Part shown: positions 9,381-17,842 of the stretch, one piece after another
Numbering within the stretch: position 1 is the stretch's first letter
How the letters are laid out: each line of letters starts with the position of its first letter
Assembly: GCA_018223435.1 (NCBI GenBank)
Contig: JAGTTO010000001.1
Coordinates: 2,046,001-2,110,000 of the forward strand
DNA from: Lachnospiraceae bacterium Marseille-Q4251
GTDB taxonomy: Bacteria > Bacillota > Clostridia > Lachnospirales > Lachnospiraceae
Length of the DNA stretch: 64,000 nucleotides
Direction of reading: 5' to 3'
Position numbers and translations under genes: made by a program
Notes under the pieces: model-generated
What the model was told of the DNA's origin: nothing
The model's input: only the letters and a program-made list of their open reading frames with translations
The model's database searches: none

Positions 9381-9418
9381 AAGAAAAAGTGCCACCCGGA
9401 AAAATCCGGATGGCACTG
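9381..9418 (-). terminator. Intrinsic terminator of msmK
   Basis: On the minus strand the arms AGTGCCATCCGG and CCGGGTGGCACT are followed by TTTTTCTTT. It lies 19 bp after the stop of the importer ATPase gene. Confidence 0.85.
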
Positions 9419-9436
9419 AAAGTACTTTTATGAATA

Positions 9437-10549
9437 TTAGTTGGTGATAACAAGCTCGGTCTCTTTGTCGAAGACATGAATCTTCTCAGCATCCAGAGCA
9501 AATTTAACAGTATCACCGGTTCTAGCAGTTGTACGCGGATCTACACGGGCAGTTACGTTAGCACCCTCTACATCGAAGTACAGGAATACTTCTGCACCAA
9601 GCAGCTCGTATACACGGATGGTGGACTCGATAACAGTCTCAGGAGACTTCTTCAGCCACTCGTCAGAATCATGTACATCCTCAGGACGGATACCAAGAAT
9701 AACGGTCTTTCCGTTGTAGCCACCGTCGATGAGTTTCTTAGCTTTTGCCGGAGCAAGTTTGATGGAATGGTTGCCTACCTGCAGAGCAACATCGTTGCCG
9801 CTTACTTTAACGGTAGCATCCAGGAAGTTCATCTGCGGAGAACCGATGAATCCAGCTACGAACAGGTTGCACGGATTGTTGTAAAGGTTCTGCGGGGAAT
9901 CTACCTGCTGAACAACACCATCTTTCATAACTACGATTCTGGTACCAAGGGTCATAGCCTCTGTCTGGTCATGAGTAACGTAGATGATGGTTGCGCCCAG
10001 TCTCTGATGCAGTTTGGAAATCTCAATACGCATCTGTACACGAAGTTTTGCATCCAGGTTTGACAGCGGCTCATCCATCAGGAATACCTTAGGATCACGA
10101 ACGATAGCACGTCCCATAGCAACTCGCTGTCTCTGACCACCGGACAGAGCCTTCGGTTTACGATCAAGCAGTTTCTCCAGGTCAAGGATCTTAGCTGCCT
10201 CTTTTACCATTTTGTCGATCTGGTCCTTCGGAACTTTTCTCAGTTTCAGACCAAATGCCATGTTATCATATACGGTCATATGCGGATACAGAGCGTAGTT
10301 CTGGAATACCATTGCGATATCTCTGTCTTTCGGCTCTACATCGTTTACAACTCTGTCACCGATCTTAAGGGTACCGCTGGTGATCTCCTCAAGACCTGCG
10401 ATCATACGAAGAGTGGTGGATTTACCACATCCGGAAGGTCCTACAAAGATGATAAACTCTTTATCTTCAATTTCCAGGTTAAAGTCTTTTACTGCTTCAA
10501 AACCATTCGGGTAAGTTTTGTTGATGTGCTGCAGTGATAAGCTAGCCAT
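9437..10549 (-). CDS. msmK: Sugar-importer ABC ATPase, MsmK/UgpC type
   Basis: This is a 370-residue CUT1 importer ATPase. It has Walker A GPSGCGKST (about 38-46), the Q-loop in MVFQNYALYPH, signature LSGGQRQR (about 135), Walker B LMDEPLSNLD and the switch His in VTHDQTEA. A C-terminal OB-type regulatory domain (about 235-370) includes the family motif GIRPEDV. It stands alone with its own terminator and no permease genes beside it. The three sugar-import loci in this window (1-2.8, 20.9-24.3 and 44.3-47.6 kb) lack an ATPase, and MsmK-type proteins are known to power several importers, so it probably serves them all. Confidence 0.92.
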   Translation of the reverse strand: MASLSLQHINKTYPNGFEAVKDFNLEIEDKEFIIFVGPSGCGKSTTLRMIAGLEEITSGTLKIGDRVVNDVEPKDRDIAMVFQNYALYPHMTVYDNMAFGLKLRKVPKDQIDKMVKEAAKILDLEKLLDRKPKALSGGQRQRVAMGRAIVRDPKVFLMDEPLSNLDAKLRVQMRIEISKLHQRLGATIIYVTHDQTEAMTLGTRIVVMKDGVVQQVDSPQNLYNNPCNLFVAGFIGSPQMNFLDATVKVSGNDVALQVGNHSIKLAPAKAKKLIDGGYNGKTVILGIRPEDVHDSDEWLKKSPETVIESTIRVYELLGAEVFLYFDVEGANVTARVDPRTTARTGDTVKFALDAEKIHVFDKETELVITN

Positions 10550-10856
10550 TTCTTCATCCTCCTAATTCATAAAAGTAACTTGCAGTTCCTCTCTGTTAGT
10601 AACTACAACGTTTACTGACTGAAAATAGTATACTAAATTATGTCCGTTTCTTCCATACCCGAAACCACCAAAGTTTGTCCGGCGACCTTGTGAGTTCTGC
10701 CAGTCTCATTAAGGAATTTTTAAGTTTCTGGGCAATGTGCCGAAGATTTTTTGTTTTTATATACAATTTAACCAGCAAGTATAAATTTTAATACTGCAAC
10801 AAACAAAAGCGCTCATTTACACTGTCTTCCGTACGGAGACGCTTTAGATACGCCCC

Positions 10857-10885
10857 TTGTATTTTTCAGTTCCATCCTGTATACT
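10857..10885 (+). promoter_or_regulatory. Promoter of the exonuclease gene
   Basis: TTGTAT and TATACT are spaced by 17 bp and lie about 60-85 bp before the start at 10943. The rest of the 393-bp gap back to 10550 is AT-rich. It holds a TATACT box on the minus strand near 10628-10633 that may belong to msmK, although no convincing -35 box goes with it. Confidence 0.65.
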
Positions 10886-10942
10886 AATACCGCAAATATT
10901 GAGAGACGGTAACAGACACCGCAGCACCAGAAGGACTTGATT

Positions 10943-11899
10943 ATGAATTACATCGTTTTTGACCTGGAATGGAACCAGTGCCCCGGAGGAAAAGAAAAAG
11001 AGAATAAGAAGCTTCCCTTTGAGATCATTCAGATCGGAGCCGTCAAACTGGACGACCAGTGGGAAGAATGCGGACAGTTTCAGGAAAAGATCCGGCCCAG
11101 GGTCTACCACAGCTTCCACCGCCATACCCAGGAAGTCCTGCATATGGATATGAAGGCTTTCCGCAAGGCCCGGCCTTTTTATGAGGTGATTCCTTCCTTT
11201 CTGGAATGGTGCGGCCCCATGGAGGACGCCGTTTTCTGTTCCTGGGGTCCTCAGGATCTTCTCGAGCTTCAGCGGAACATGCGCTTTTACCATATAAAAA
11301 ATCCCTTCCCGTTTCCCCTCTATTACCTGGATATCCAGAAGATTTTCAGTCTCCAGAGGGAGGACGGCCGTTCCCGGAAAAATCTCCAGTCCGTCGTCGA
11401 TGCCCTGGAGCTTCCCAAGGATCAGCCCTTCCATGAAGCGCTGGGAGACGCCTCATATACCGCCGGAATCCTTCAGACTCTGGATAAAGAACAGGCTCTC
11501 AAATACTTTTCCGTGGACTACTACCGCACGCCCCAGAGCCGGAAGGAAGAGTTTCAAATCCGCTATGAGACCTATCAGAAATTCGTCTCCAAACCTTTCC
11601 GCACCAAGACCGATGCCATGCGGGACCGGAAGGTGGCCGCCACCCGCTGCTATATCTGCGGGAAGCCCGCCCGGAAAAAGATCCGCTGGTTCACCGGAAA
11701 TTCCAAAAATTATTACTGCCTGGCCCGCTGCGAGGAACACGGCTGGCTCAAGGGAAAAAACCGCATGAAAAAAACGGAAAACGGAGATTTTTTCTGCGTA
11801 AAGACCTTAAAGCTCGTCTCCGATGCGGAGGCCGAGACCATCATACAGAAAAAAGAAGCCCTGAAACAAAAACAGAAACGCTGCAGAAAAGAGGAATGA
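10943..11899 (+). CDS. DEDD-type 3'-5' exonuclease with C-terminal zinc-binding region
   Basis: I chose the ATG at 10943 (MNYIVFDLEWNQC) because AGAAGG lies 8 nt upstream; an in-frame TTG six bases earlier is less likely. Exonuclease motif I is D7-L-E9, and the final His/Asp motif is HEALGDASYTAGI. The domain (about 1-180) belongs to the DnaQ/KapD-like RNase T superfamily. The C-terminal part carries paired Cys (RCYICGKPARKK, then CLARCEEH), which suggests a zinc ribbon, followed by a very basic tail. A nucleic-acid substrate is expected, but its identity is not clear. Length is 318 residues. Confidence 0.8.
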   Translation: MNYIVFDLEWNQCPGGKEKENKKLPFEIIQIGAVKLDDQWEECGQFQEKIRPRVYHSFHRHTQEVLHMDMKAFRKARPFYEVIPSFLEWCGPMEDAVFCSWGPQDLLELQRNMRFYHIKNPFPFPLYYLDIQKIFSLQREDGRSRKNLQSVVDALELPKDQPFHEALGDASYTAGILQTLDKEQALKYFSVDYYRTPQSRKEEFQIRYETYQKFVSKPFRTKTDAMRDRKVAATRCYICGKPARKKIRWFTGNSKNYYCLARCEEHGWLKGKNRMKKTENGDFFCVKTLKLVSDAEAETIIQKKEALKQKQKRCRKEE

Positions 11900-11922
11900 G
11901 CCTCTGTCCGCAGCGTTTTTTT
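11878..11922. terminator. Shared terminator of two convergent genes
   Basis: The arms ACGCTGC and GCAGCGT are followed by seven T. The exonuclease stop codon lies in the loop, and the stop of the recombinase-like gene on the other strand begins at the end of the T run, so the two genes overlap in their termination signals. Confidence 0.75.
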
Positions 11923-12634
11923 ACATTCGTTTGAAATTTTCCGTCAATTCTTCCATTTCCGTCAGAAGACAATCCACCCTGCCGAAAAAGGCATCGTTTT
12001 TTCCCGAGTCTCCCAAGGACTCTCTGATCTCCTCCAGCGTGTTCTCCAAAAGCAGGATCCGCTTCTTCCCATTGTCGTCCTTTCCCAGAAGGAAACGGCT
12101 CCGCTGATCGTCCTTTACCGTCCGTTTCGGCTTCTCGCCGATATAGCGGTAGGTGATGGAGGGCGACGCATGATTGAAAAGATTCTGGAGATAAAAAATA
12201 TCCCCCGTCGCTTTATAGTAATTCCAGGCGAAGGTCTTTCGCATCGTGCTGCTTCCCACAGGCGGCAGCCCCAGCTCCTCTCCCACCCGCTTCATCACCC
12301 GGCAGGCGTGTTCCTTGGAAAGAGGCCCCTTCGATCCGTTCCTCCCCGGAAAAAGCCAGGCCTTCGGGTCTTTTCCCTCCGTATAAACGAGGATTTCCCG
12401 CTGAAGATTCTCAGGGATCTTGAAAATCCGGCGGATAGTTTTCTTTCCGATGTTCAGCTCCAGGACTTCCTTTTCCCAGACATCTTCGTTCCGAAGTCCC
12501 AGAATATCCGGCATCTTCAACCCGGTGCCAAGACCGATCTCAAACAAAACGTAATACTTTTCACCGGCCGCTTTCAGGCCATTCTCAAATTTCTGCAGAG
12601 TCTCTTTGTCCTTGATCGGTGACACCCAGCTCAT
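11921..12634 (-). CDS. Degenerate tyrosine-recombinase-like protein
   Basis: This 237-residue protein consists of a phage-integrase-type catalytic fold without the usual N-terminal core-binding domain. The first catalytic Arg position is Lys (GTGLKMPDIL, K40). The box II HxxR reads SSTMRKTF, keeping Arg132 but with Ser in the His place. His154 (LFNHASPSIT) and a Tyr in TYRYIG remain. About 60 residues of charged C-terminus follow. It starts 13 bp after dacF, with AGGAGG 9 nt before the ATG, and is probably cotranscribed. Loss of key residues suggests a DNA-binding or structural role, but this is inference. Confidence 0.75.
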   Translation of the reverse strand: MSWVSPIKDKETLQKFENGLKAAGEKYYVLFEIGLGTGLKMPDILGLRNEDVWEKEVLELNIGKKTIRRIFKIPENLQREILVYTEGKDPKAWLFPGRNGSKGPLSKEHACRVMKRVGEELGLPPVGSSTMRKTFAWNYYKATGDIFYLQNLFNHASPSITYRYIGEKPKRTVKDDQRSRFLLGKDDNGKKRILLLENTLEEIRESLGDSGKNDAFFGRVDCLLTEMEELTENFKRM

Positions 12635-12647
12635 AACTCATTTCCTC

Positions 12648-14414
12648 CTACTTCTGGTCTTCCTCCTGGGACACCGGTTCTTCTTCCACATGCATTTCTC
12701 TGGCCTCTTCCACGGCCTGCTGCCGTTCCAGACGGTCTTTTTCGATCTCTGCCCGGAGCTCTGCCTCGATCTCGCTCACGGGCTTGCTGTCGATGCTCTT
12801 CTCAATACGAATTCGTTCTTCCCGCTCTTTTTTCCGCTGCTTTCGGATCTTCTGGGCTTTGGAATTTCTGGCCCAGGCGATTCCCAGGATCGGAATAAGG
12901 ATAAGCAGGAGGATCAGTCCCACAACTGCCGCCATGATGTCATGCTCGTTGATCCAGTCGATGAGCCAGAGGATCTTATCTTTCAGCCAGGTAAACTTCT
13001 CCGGAAGAGTCCTGAAAAATTCTCCGATGGCTTTTCCGGCAGTTTTTCCAAAGGCCGTTGTCTTTCTCACAGCCATCTGGACCATGCCTTTGACACCGGG
13101 CTCGGTCTCCTCGATGATCTCCGTGTAATTCACGGGAACCGTACTGGGGGTGGGCACATCGAAGGAAAAGGAATTGTAGGAAAGGGAGGTGTTTCCCACC
13201 TGCCAGCCATTATAGCTGTAAATCAATCCGCCGGAACCGTCGCCCTTTCGCTCCACAGCGGAAGCCTCCGCCGTCTTCGGAATTGTCACCGTCACTTCGC
13301 TCGGACCGCTCACCAGAGTTTCATCCATCGCCTCCGTACGAAGAGCTGAAAGCTCGCCTAAGTTGTCCATTCCGATGAGTTGGGACCGGGTCACGGTGCT
13401 CTCGTTGGCAGGTACGGTCACATTCTGGAAGTTTTCAAAGGCATAATCCAGCATGGCGTGGCTCTCACTGTAAGCCTTGTCTTTTCCATTTACATGAAGC
13501 TCCACACAGATCAGCGTGCGGCCATCCTTCTTTGCATAGCTTACAAGCGTATTCAGGGCATCGCTCGTAAAACCGGTCTTTCCTCCAAAACAGCCTTCGT
13601 AATAATACTCGGCATCCTTCTGGATCATCTGGTTGTGATTATACCAGTAGCGCTCCTCATCCACCTTGTTGGTCTTCGGACAGGTATAATTGGTTGTTCC
13701 GGCAATCTTCTGGAAGGTCGGATGCTTCAGGGCCGCCTGCGTGATCAGTGCCATATCTCTCGCACAGGTATAATGCTCTTCGTTCTGAAGTCCATGCGGA
13801 TTCGTAAAATGCGTGTTGACACAGCCAAGCTCCGCTGCTTTCGCATTCATCAGATCCGCAAAGCCACTGATACTGCCGCCGACTGTTTCCGCAATACCGT
13901 TTGCAACATCGTTTGCAGATTCCAGCATCAGTCCGTAGAGCGCCCGGCGCATGCTTAAGACTTCACCTACCTGGATGCCTACATGGCTGCTGCCTTCCTC
14001 CAGATTATAAACTGCGTTTTCTGAAAATTGGATCTTACTGTCCAGCTTCCCGCTTTCGATCGCTACCAGTGCCGTCATGATCTTGGTTATGCTGGCAGGG
14101 TATTCCTTTTTGTCCATATTTTTGCTGTACAGAAAAGCCCCTGTATCCGCATCCATGACGACTGCGGCTTCCGCTTCGATCTGCGGACCCTGCGGCCAGC
14201 CGGAGATCTCATTGGATTCCACAGTCCAGTAATAGGATTCCGGGATGTACTCGGTCTCTTCTCCACTGTCCTCTGCTGTATCCTCCCCCGTATCGTCATA
14301 AGTTTCCGTATATTCTGAATCTTCCGCTGCAAGGGACGGGCACACCGGCACAGCCGCGGAAAGAATCAGGGCTGCCGCCAGCGTGCGGATCAGCCATAGT
14401 TTTTTCTTCCTCAT
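12648..14414 (-). CDS. dacF: D-alanyl-D-alanine carboxypeptidase (S11 family), membrane anchored
   Basis: This is a low-molecular-weight penicillin-binding protein that trims the terminal D-Ala of peptidoglycan stem peptides outside the cell. A signal peptide covers residues 1-30. The mature N-terminus is an unusual acidic stretch (about 31-60). The catalytic motifs are S108-I-T-K111, S166-A-N168 and K279-T-G281. A C-terminal domain (about 330-450) follows, then a transmembrane segment (about 492-515) and a charged coiled-coil tail of about 70 residues inside the cell. The anchor by a real membrane helix plus a cytoplasmic tail is longer than the amphipathic helix of most DacA/DacF proteins. 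At 588 residues it is long for the family. Confidence 0.9.
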   Translation of the reverse strand: MRKKKLWLIRTLAAALILSAAVPVCPSLAAEDSEYTETYDDTGEDTAEDSGEETEYIPESYYWTVESNEISGWPQGPQIEAEAAVVMDADTGAFLYSKNMDKKEYPASITKIMTALVAIESGKLDSKIQFSENAVYNLEEGSSHVGIQVGEVLSMRRALYGLMLESANDVANGIAETVGGSISGFADLMNAKAAELGCVNTHFTNPHGLQNEEHYTCARDMALITQAALKHPTFQKIAGTTNYTCPKTNKVDEERYWYNHNQMIQKDAEYYYEGCFGGKTGFTSDALNTLVSYAKKDGRTLICVELHVNGKDKAYSESHAMLDYAFENFQNVTVPANESTVTRSQLIGMDNLGELSALRTEAMDETLVSGPSEVTVTIPKTAEASAVERKGDGSGGLIYSYNGWQVGNTSLSYNSFSFDVPTPSTVPVNYTEIIEETEPGVKGMVQMAVRKTTAFGKTAGKAIGEFFRTLPEKFTWLKDKILWLIDWINEHDIMAAVVGLILLLILIPILGIAWARNSKAQKIRKQRKKEREERIRIEKSIDSKPVSEIEAELRAEIEKDRLERQQAVEEAREMHVEEEPVSQEEDQK

Positions 14415-14554
14415 TCTTCTTTCTCCATGTTCTGCGGCTCCTGCCTGTCAAAAGACATCCGGAAAACCGCATCGCCAGTTTCTGTTTCTCTCGCATCATT
14501 ATATTATAGAGGTTCTTTTTTTTCAAGGACTGATTCTCTGCCGTCAGGCTCACA

Positions 14555-14628
14555 TAAAAAAGACAGCCTCAACGATTCCAGAAGCTTTTCTCCATGAGAA
14601 AATTTTCTGAAAACCCTGAAACTGTCTT
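14555..14628 (-). terminator. Probable terminator after the Bce-type permease gene
   Basis: On the minus strand AAGACAG pairs with CTGTCTT, followed by six T. Between them a second small hairpin (TTTTCTC/GAGAAAA) is present. It lies 5 bp after the stop of the permease gene. Confidence 0.6.
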
Positions 14629-14632
14629 ATGA

Positions 14633-16705
14633 TCACCTGGCGTTACTTACGATTTTATAATAAATCCTTGCAGTGACGGTATAGACAAGGAAATAGACCA
14701 GAGCAAAAACGGCTACCGTAAGACCGATGCACAGGCTGAAAAGTTTTATATTGTAGGCTGAAAACAGTGCCATCATCTTCACCAGAACTTTGAAGGCCAT
14801 TGCCATATGAAGGCCTGCTGCCCCAAGAGGCAGGAAAAACACCAGCAGCACCTGCGTCCGGATGGTTTTTTTCACCTCAGCCTGGCTAAGGCCAATGTCC
14901 TGCATAATGACAAAACGTTTCCGGTCATCGTAGCCTTCCGTTACCTGTTTATAATAAATGATGAGTACGGTTGCCAGAAGAAAGATCATACCAAGGAAAA
15001 AGCCGATAAAGAGAATCGTTCCATACTCCTGAAAGAGATATTCTTCTTCCTCCGTCCGGTTCTGGAACGTGGAAATATAGGCCCACTCCGACGCTTTCTC
15101 TGTTTCCCAGGAACTGCGGAACTTCTCCAGAAACTCTTCTGCCGGTTCCTGCTTACCGGAAATATCAAAGTACCAGTTCCAGCCCAGGAAGTACATTGCA
15201 CCCGGACCTTCTCCCTCCTCAAGACCATAATATGTTTCAAAATTCTTCCCGAGACTTTCCGTCAGCTTTTCCATTTCCTCTATTCCCGGAAGGAGCACCT
15301 GCACCCGTTTTTTTATTCCGCTGTACCGGCTGGCAACGGCAGTTTCCACAGGCTCCTCCAGCCGTTTTCCCTTTATGGAATAGTCCCCGAAAAGCAGTGT
15401 TTCTCCCGGTATCAGTCCCTCTTCCGACTCATAGAAGGCTGCCACGTCATCCGGAAGCTCTGTTTTCTTCCCGGTATTCGCTTCATAATCCTCCCGGAGC
15501 AGGTACTGGACGTACACCAGGTTTTCGTAATCGTTCGTATCTGCCAGGTCGCCCATTTCTGCCTCATAACCATCTTTTCCCTTTCGGTATACCATATTGC
15601 ATCTGGTATAAGACAGCATATTTTCCACTCTGGAGCCATTCTCCTCCATCTGTGCCTCCACAAGCTTCTTCACATCTGAGGTTGTATCCTGATATGTTTC
15701 CGGCTTCAGGTCTTCCGAATAATGCATCTGCAGAAAATATTCTCTCGGATATTCTTCCCGGACCCCTTCACCCACACCGCTGAAAATACAAAGGCTCGCC
15801 CCGATGGTGACCATGACCATTGTGGAAAGGATACAGATCCCGGCCAGTCCTGCCGCATTCTGCTTCATCCGGTAAAGCATGCCGGAAACAGAAATAAAAC
15901 TGGACGGACGGTAATAAAAACACTCCCTCTTTTTCATCCATTTCAGCAATGCAATGCTTCCTGCCATAAAAAGTCCATAGGTACCAATGATGACCAGAAG
16001 AGCCGCTGCAAAAAACCACAGCATGGCTTCCATGGGACTTTCTACTTTCTGTGCGATCACATACCCGCCGGTCAGAGCAGCCACACCGATCAGGGCTGCC
16101 AGACCATGAACCTTCGGTTCCCTCTCTCCCTGACTCTCACTTTTGAGAAGCTCGACCGGTCTGGTCCGGATGACAGCGACGATATCATACAAAAGCACCA
16201 GACAAAACAAAATGCCAAACAGGGTCAGAGTCTCTATTACGGCTCCGCGCGGGATCACCATCGTAAGATCTGCCTCCATCCGGATCATTTTATAAAAGAT
16301 CAGGAAAAACAGCTGAGAAAACAAAGCTCCTCCGGAAATCCCAAAAACCAGGCTGAAAACAGCTACCAGAAGGATCTCAACGCTCATCAGTCTGACCAGA
16401 TGACGTTTTTCCATTCCAAGAACATTGTAGAGGCCAAATTCCTTTTTTCTCTGTTTCATAACGAAACTGTTCACATAGAAAAGAATGACCAGAGAAAATA
16501 TACCCGTTATCGGTGTACTGATCCCCAAAAGAGAACTCATCATTCTTTTCCCTTTCATACCGGAAATATCCACCATATCACAGAGAGAACCCTGAATGTA
16601 AAAAAGTGCCGTCATGACAGAGGCCGCCAGAAGATACGGAAGATAGATATTCCTGTTTTTCCGGATATTTCCCCAGGCCATTTTCAGATAAAAACCCTTA
16701 TTCAT
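14633..16705 (-). CDS. BceB-type ABC permease (FtsX-like), peptide-antibiotic resistance
   Basis: This 690-residue membrane protein has the layout of BceB permeases. Helix 1 follows MNKGFYLKMAWGNIRKNR, three more helices lie within the first 180 residues, then two around 205-250. A helix near 285-310 precedes a large extracellular domain (about 315-540), and three helices close the protein. The motif FGLYNVLGMEKRHLVRLM is typical. The extracellular domain is the part that recognises peptide antibiotics or lipid-II complexes. The gene overlaps the ATPase gene by 8 bp. Its target compound cannot be read from sequence. Confidence 0.88.
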   Translation of the reverse strand: MNKGFYLKMAWGNIRKNRNIYLPYLLAASVMTALFYIQGSLCDMVDISGMKGKRMMSSLLGISTPITGIFSLVILFYVNSFVMKQRKKEFGLYNVLGMEKRHLVRLMSVEILLVAVFSLVFGISGGALFSQLFFLIFYKMIRMEADLTMVIPRGAVIETLTLFGILFCLVLLYDIVAVIRTRPVELLKSESQGEREPKVHGLAALIGVAALTGGYVIAQKVESPMEAMLWFFAAALLVIIGTYGLFMAGSIALLKWMKKRECFYYRPSSFISVSGMLYRMKQNAAGLAGICILSTMVMVTIGASLCIFSGVGEGVREEYPREYFLQMHYSEDLKPETYQDTTSDVKKLVEAQMEENGSRVENMLSYTRCNMVYRKGKDGYEAEMGDLADTNDYENLVYVQYLLREDYEANTGKKTELPDDVAAFYESEEGLIPGETLLFGDYSIKGKRLEEPVETAVASRYSGIKKRVQVLLPGIEEMEKLTESLGKNFETYYGLEEGEGPGAMYFLGWNWYFDISGKQEPAEEFLEKFRSSWETEKASEWAYISTFQNRTEEEEYLFQEYGTILFIGFFLGMIFLLATVLIIYYKQVTEGYDDRKRFVIMQDIGLSQAEVKKTIRTQVLLVFFLPLGAAGLHMAMAFKVLVKMMALFSAYNIKLFSLCIGLTVAVFALVYFLVYTVTARIYYKIVSNAR

Positions 16706-17465
16706 GACTGTTTCCTCCTGTTGTGAGCAGTGTCAGTGTATCTGAGATCTTCTGATACATCGCCTCTCTTTGAAGTTCACCACGATAGATCTGATGAAAC
16801 ACAGTGCCGTCTTTGATAAAAAGTACCCGGCCTGCATGACTGGCCGCCTTGATGCTGTGCGTCACCATAAGAATCGTCTGCCCCTTCCGGTTGATCTCTT
16901 CAAAAACAGCCAGAAGACTGTCGGTTGAACGGGAATCCAGCGCCCCTGTCGGTTCATCTGCGAGGATCAGATCCGGCTTCGTGATAAGAGCTCTGGCCAC
17001 CGCTGCCCTCTGTTTCTGGCCACCGGAAACCTCATAGGGATATTTTTCCAGGATCCCGGAGATCCCAAGCATCTCTGCCAGAGGCGTCAATCTCTTTTTC
17101 ATCTCCGCCACCGGCGTTTTTGCAAGCACCAGCGGAAGAAAAATATTGTCTTTTATGGAAAAGGTATCCAGAAGGTTAAAATCCTGGAAAACAAAGCCAA
17201 GCTTTTCCCGCCTCCAGGCAGCAAGCCTGGATTCCGGGATTGCCGAAAGCCTGGTCCCGTTCAAAAGAACCTCTCCGCTGCTTGGTCTATCCAGCGATGC
17301 CAGAATGTTAAGGAGTGTGGTTTTTCCGGAACCGGATTCTCCCATGATCGCCACATACTCTCCCTTTTCCACGGAAAAATTCACATCGGTAAGCGCCTGT
17401 ACCCTGGCGCCTCCCAGACGGGTCGTATATATTTTTTTCAGATGATGTACTTCCAGAACTGCCAT
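16698..17465 (-). CDS. BceA-type ABC ATPase
   Basis: This is a 255-residue ATPase of the LolD/MacB/BceA group. It has Walker A GESGSGKTTL, the Q-loop in FVFQDFNLLDTF, signature VSGGQKQRAA, Walker B LILADEPTGALD and the switch His in VTHSIKAAS. It powers the overlapping permease gene. Upstream, 377 bp containing a family-1 repeat separates it from the histidine kinase gene, so the regulator pair and the transporter pair may be separate transcripts. Confidence 0.92.
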   Translation of the reverse strand: MAVLEVHHLKKIYTTRLGGARVQALTDVNFSVEKGEYVAIMGESGSGKTTLLNILASLDRPSSGEVLLNGTRLSAIPESRLAAWRREKLGFVFQDFNLLDTFSIKDNIFLPLVLAKTPVAEMKKRLTPLAEMLGISGILEKYPYEVSGGQKQRAAVARALITKPDLILADEPTGALDSRSTDSLLAVFEEINRKGQTILMVTHSIKAASHAGRVLFIKDGTVFHQIYRGELQREAMYQKISDTLTLLTTGGNSHE

Positions 17466-17540
17466 TGAAATGCCTCCTAATATGATGATCTTGTTTTTTG
17501 CCCGCAGCTGCTGCCTGCGGATTGCTCACTGCAAATATAG

Positions 17541-17725
17541 GTAACTGTTCAAGACATTCAGAACAACAGGCCACAGACCCGCGCATTGCATGCGCTCTCG
17601 CTGCATTCGCAGCTTTTGTCTGAGGCTAATGGGCGTTCCGCCCATTCCGAAATAGAAAATTCATCCTATTGCAAACAAGTTTGCATAGTCTGAATTTTCA
17701 TTTCGCTGATGTTCTGAACTGTTAC
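17541..17725 (+). repeat. Dispersed palindromic repeat family 1, 185 bp
   Basis: It begins GTAACTGTTCAAGACATTCAG and ends CTGATGTTCTGAACTGTTAC, so its tips form an inverted repeat. Inside are several hairpins: GGGCGTTCCGCCC, GCAAACAAGTTTGC and a CAGAC...GTCTG arm pair around AACAGGCCACAGACCCGCGC. It lies between the kinase and ATPase genes of the Bce-type module. Nothing in it codes for protein. Confidence 0.85.
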
Positions 17726-17842
17726 AAATATAGTATAAAAAAAGAAGAAATGCTCTGCCATGGTTTTTGCTTACATTTCTTCTTCCATTTCTTACATCTG
17801 CGTAAGAAAAGCCTTTGCCAATGTCCGGCATCCAGCCTCTTT

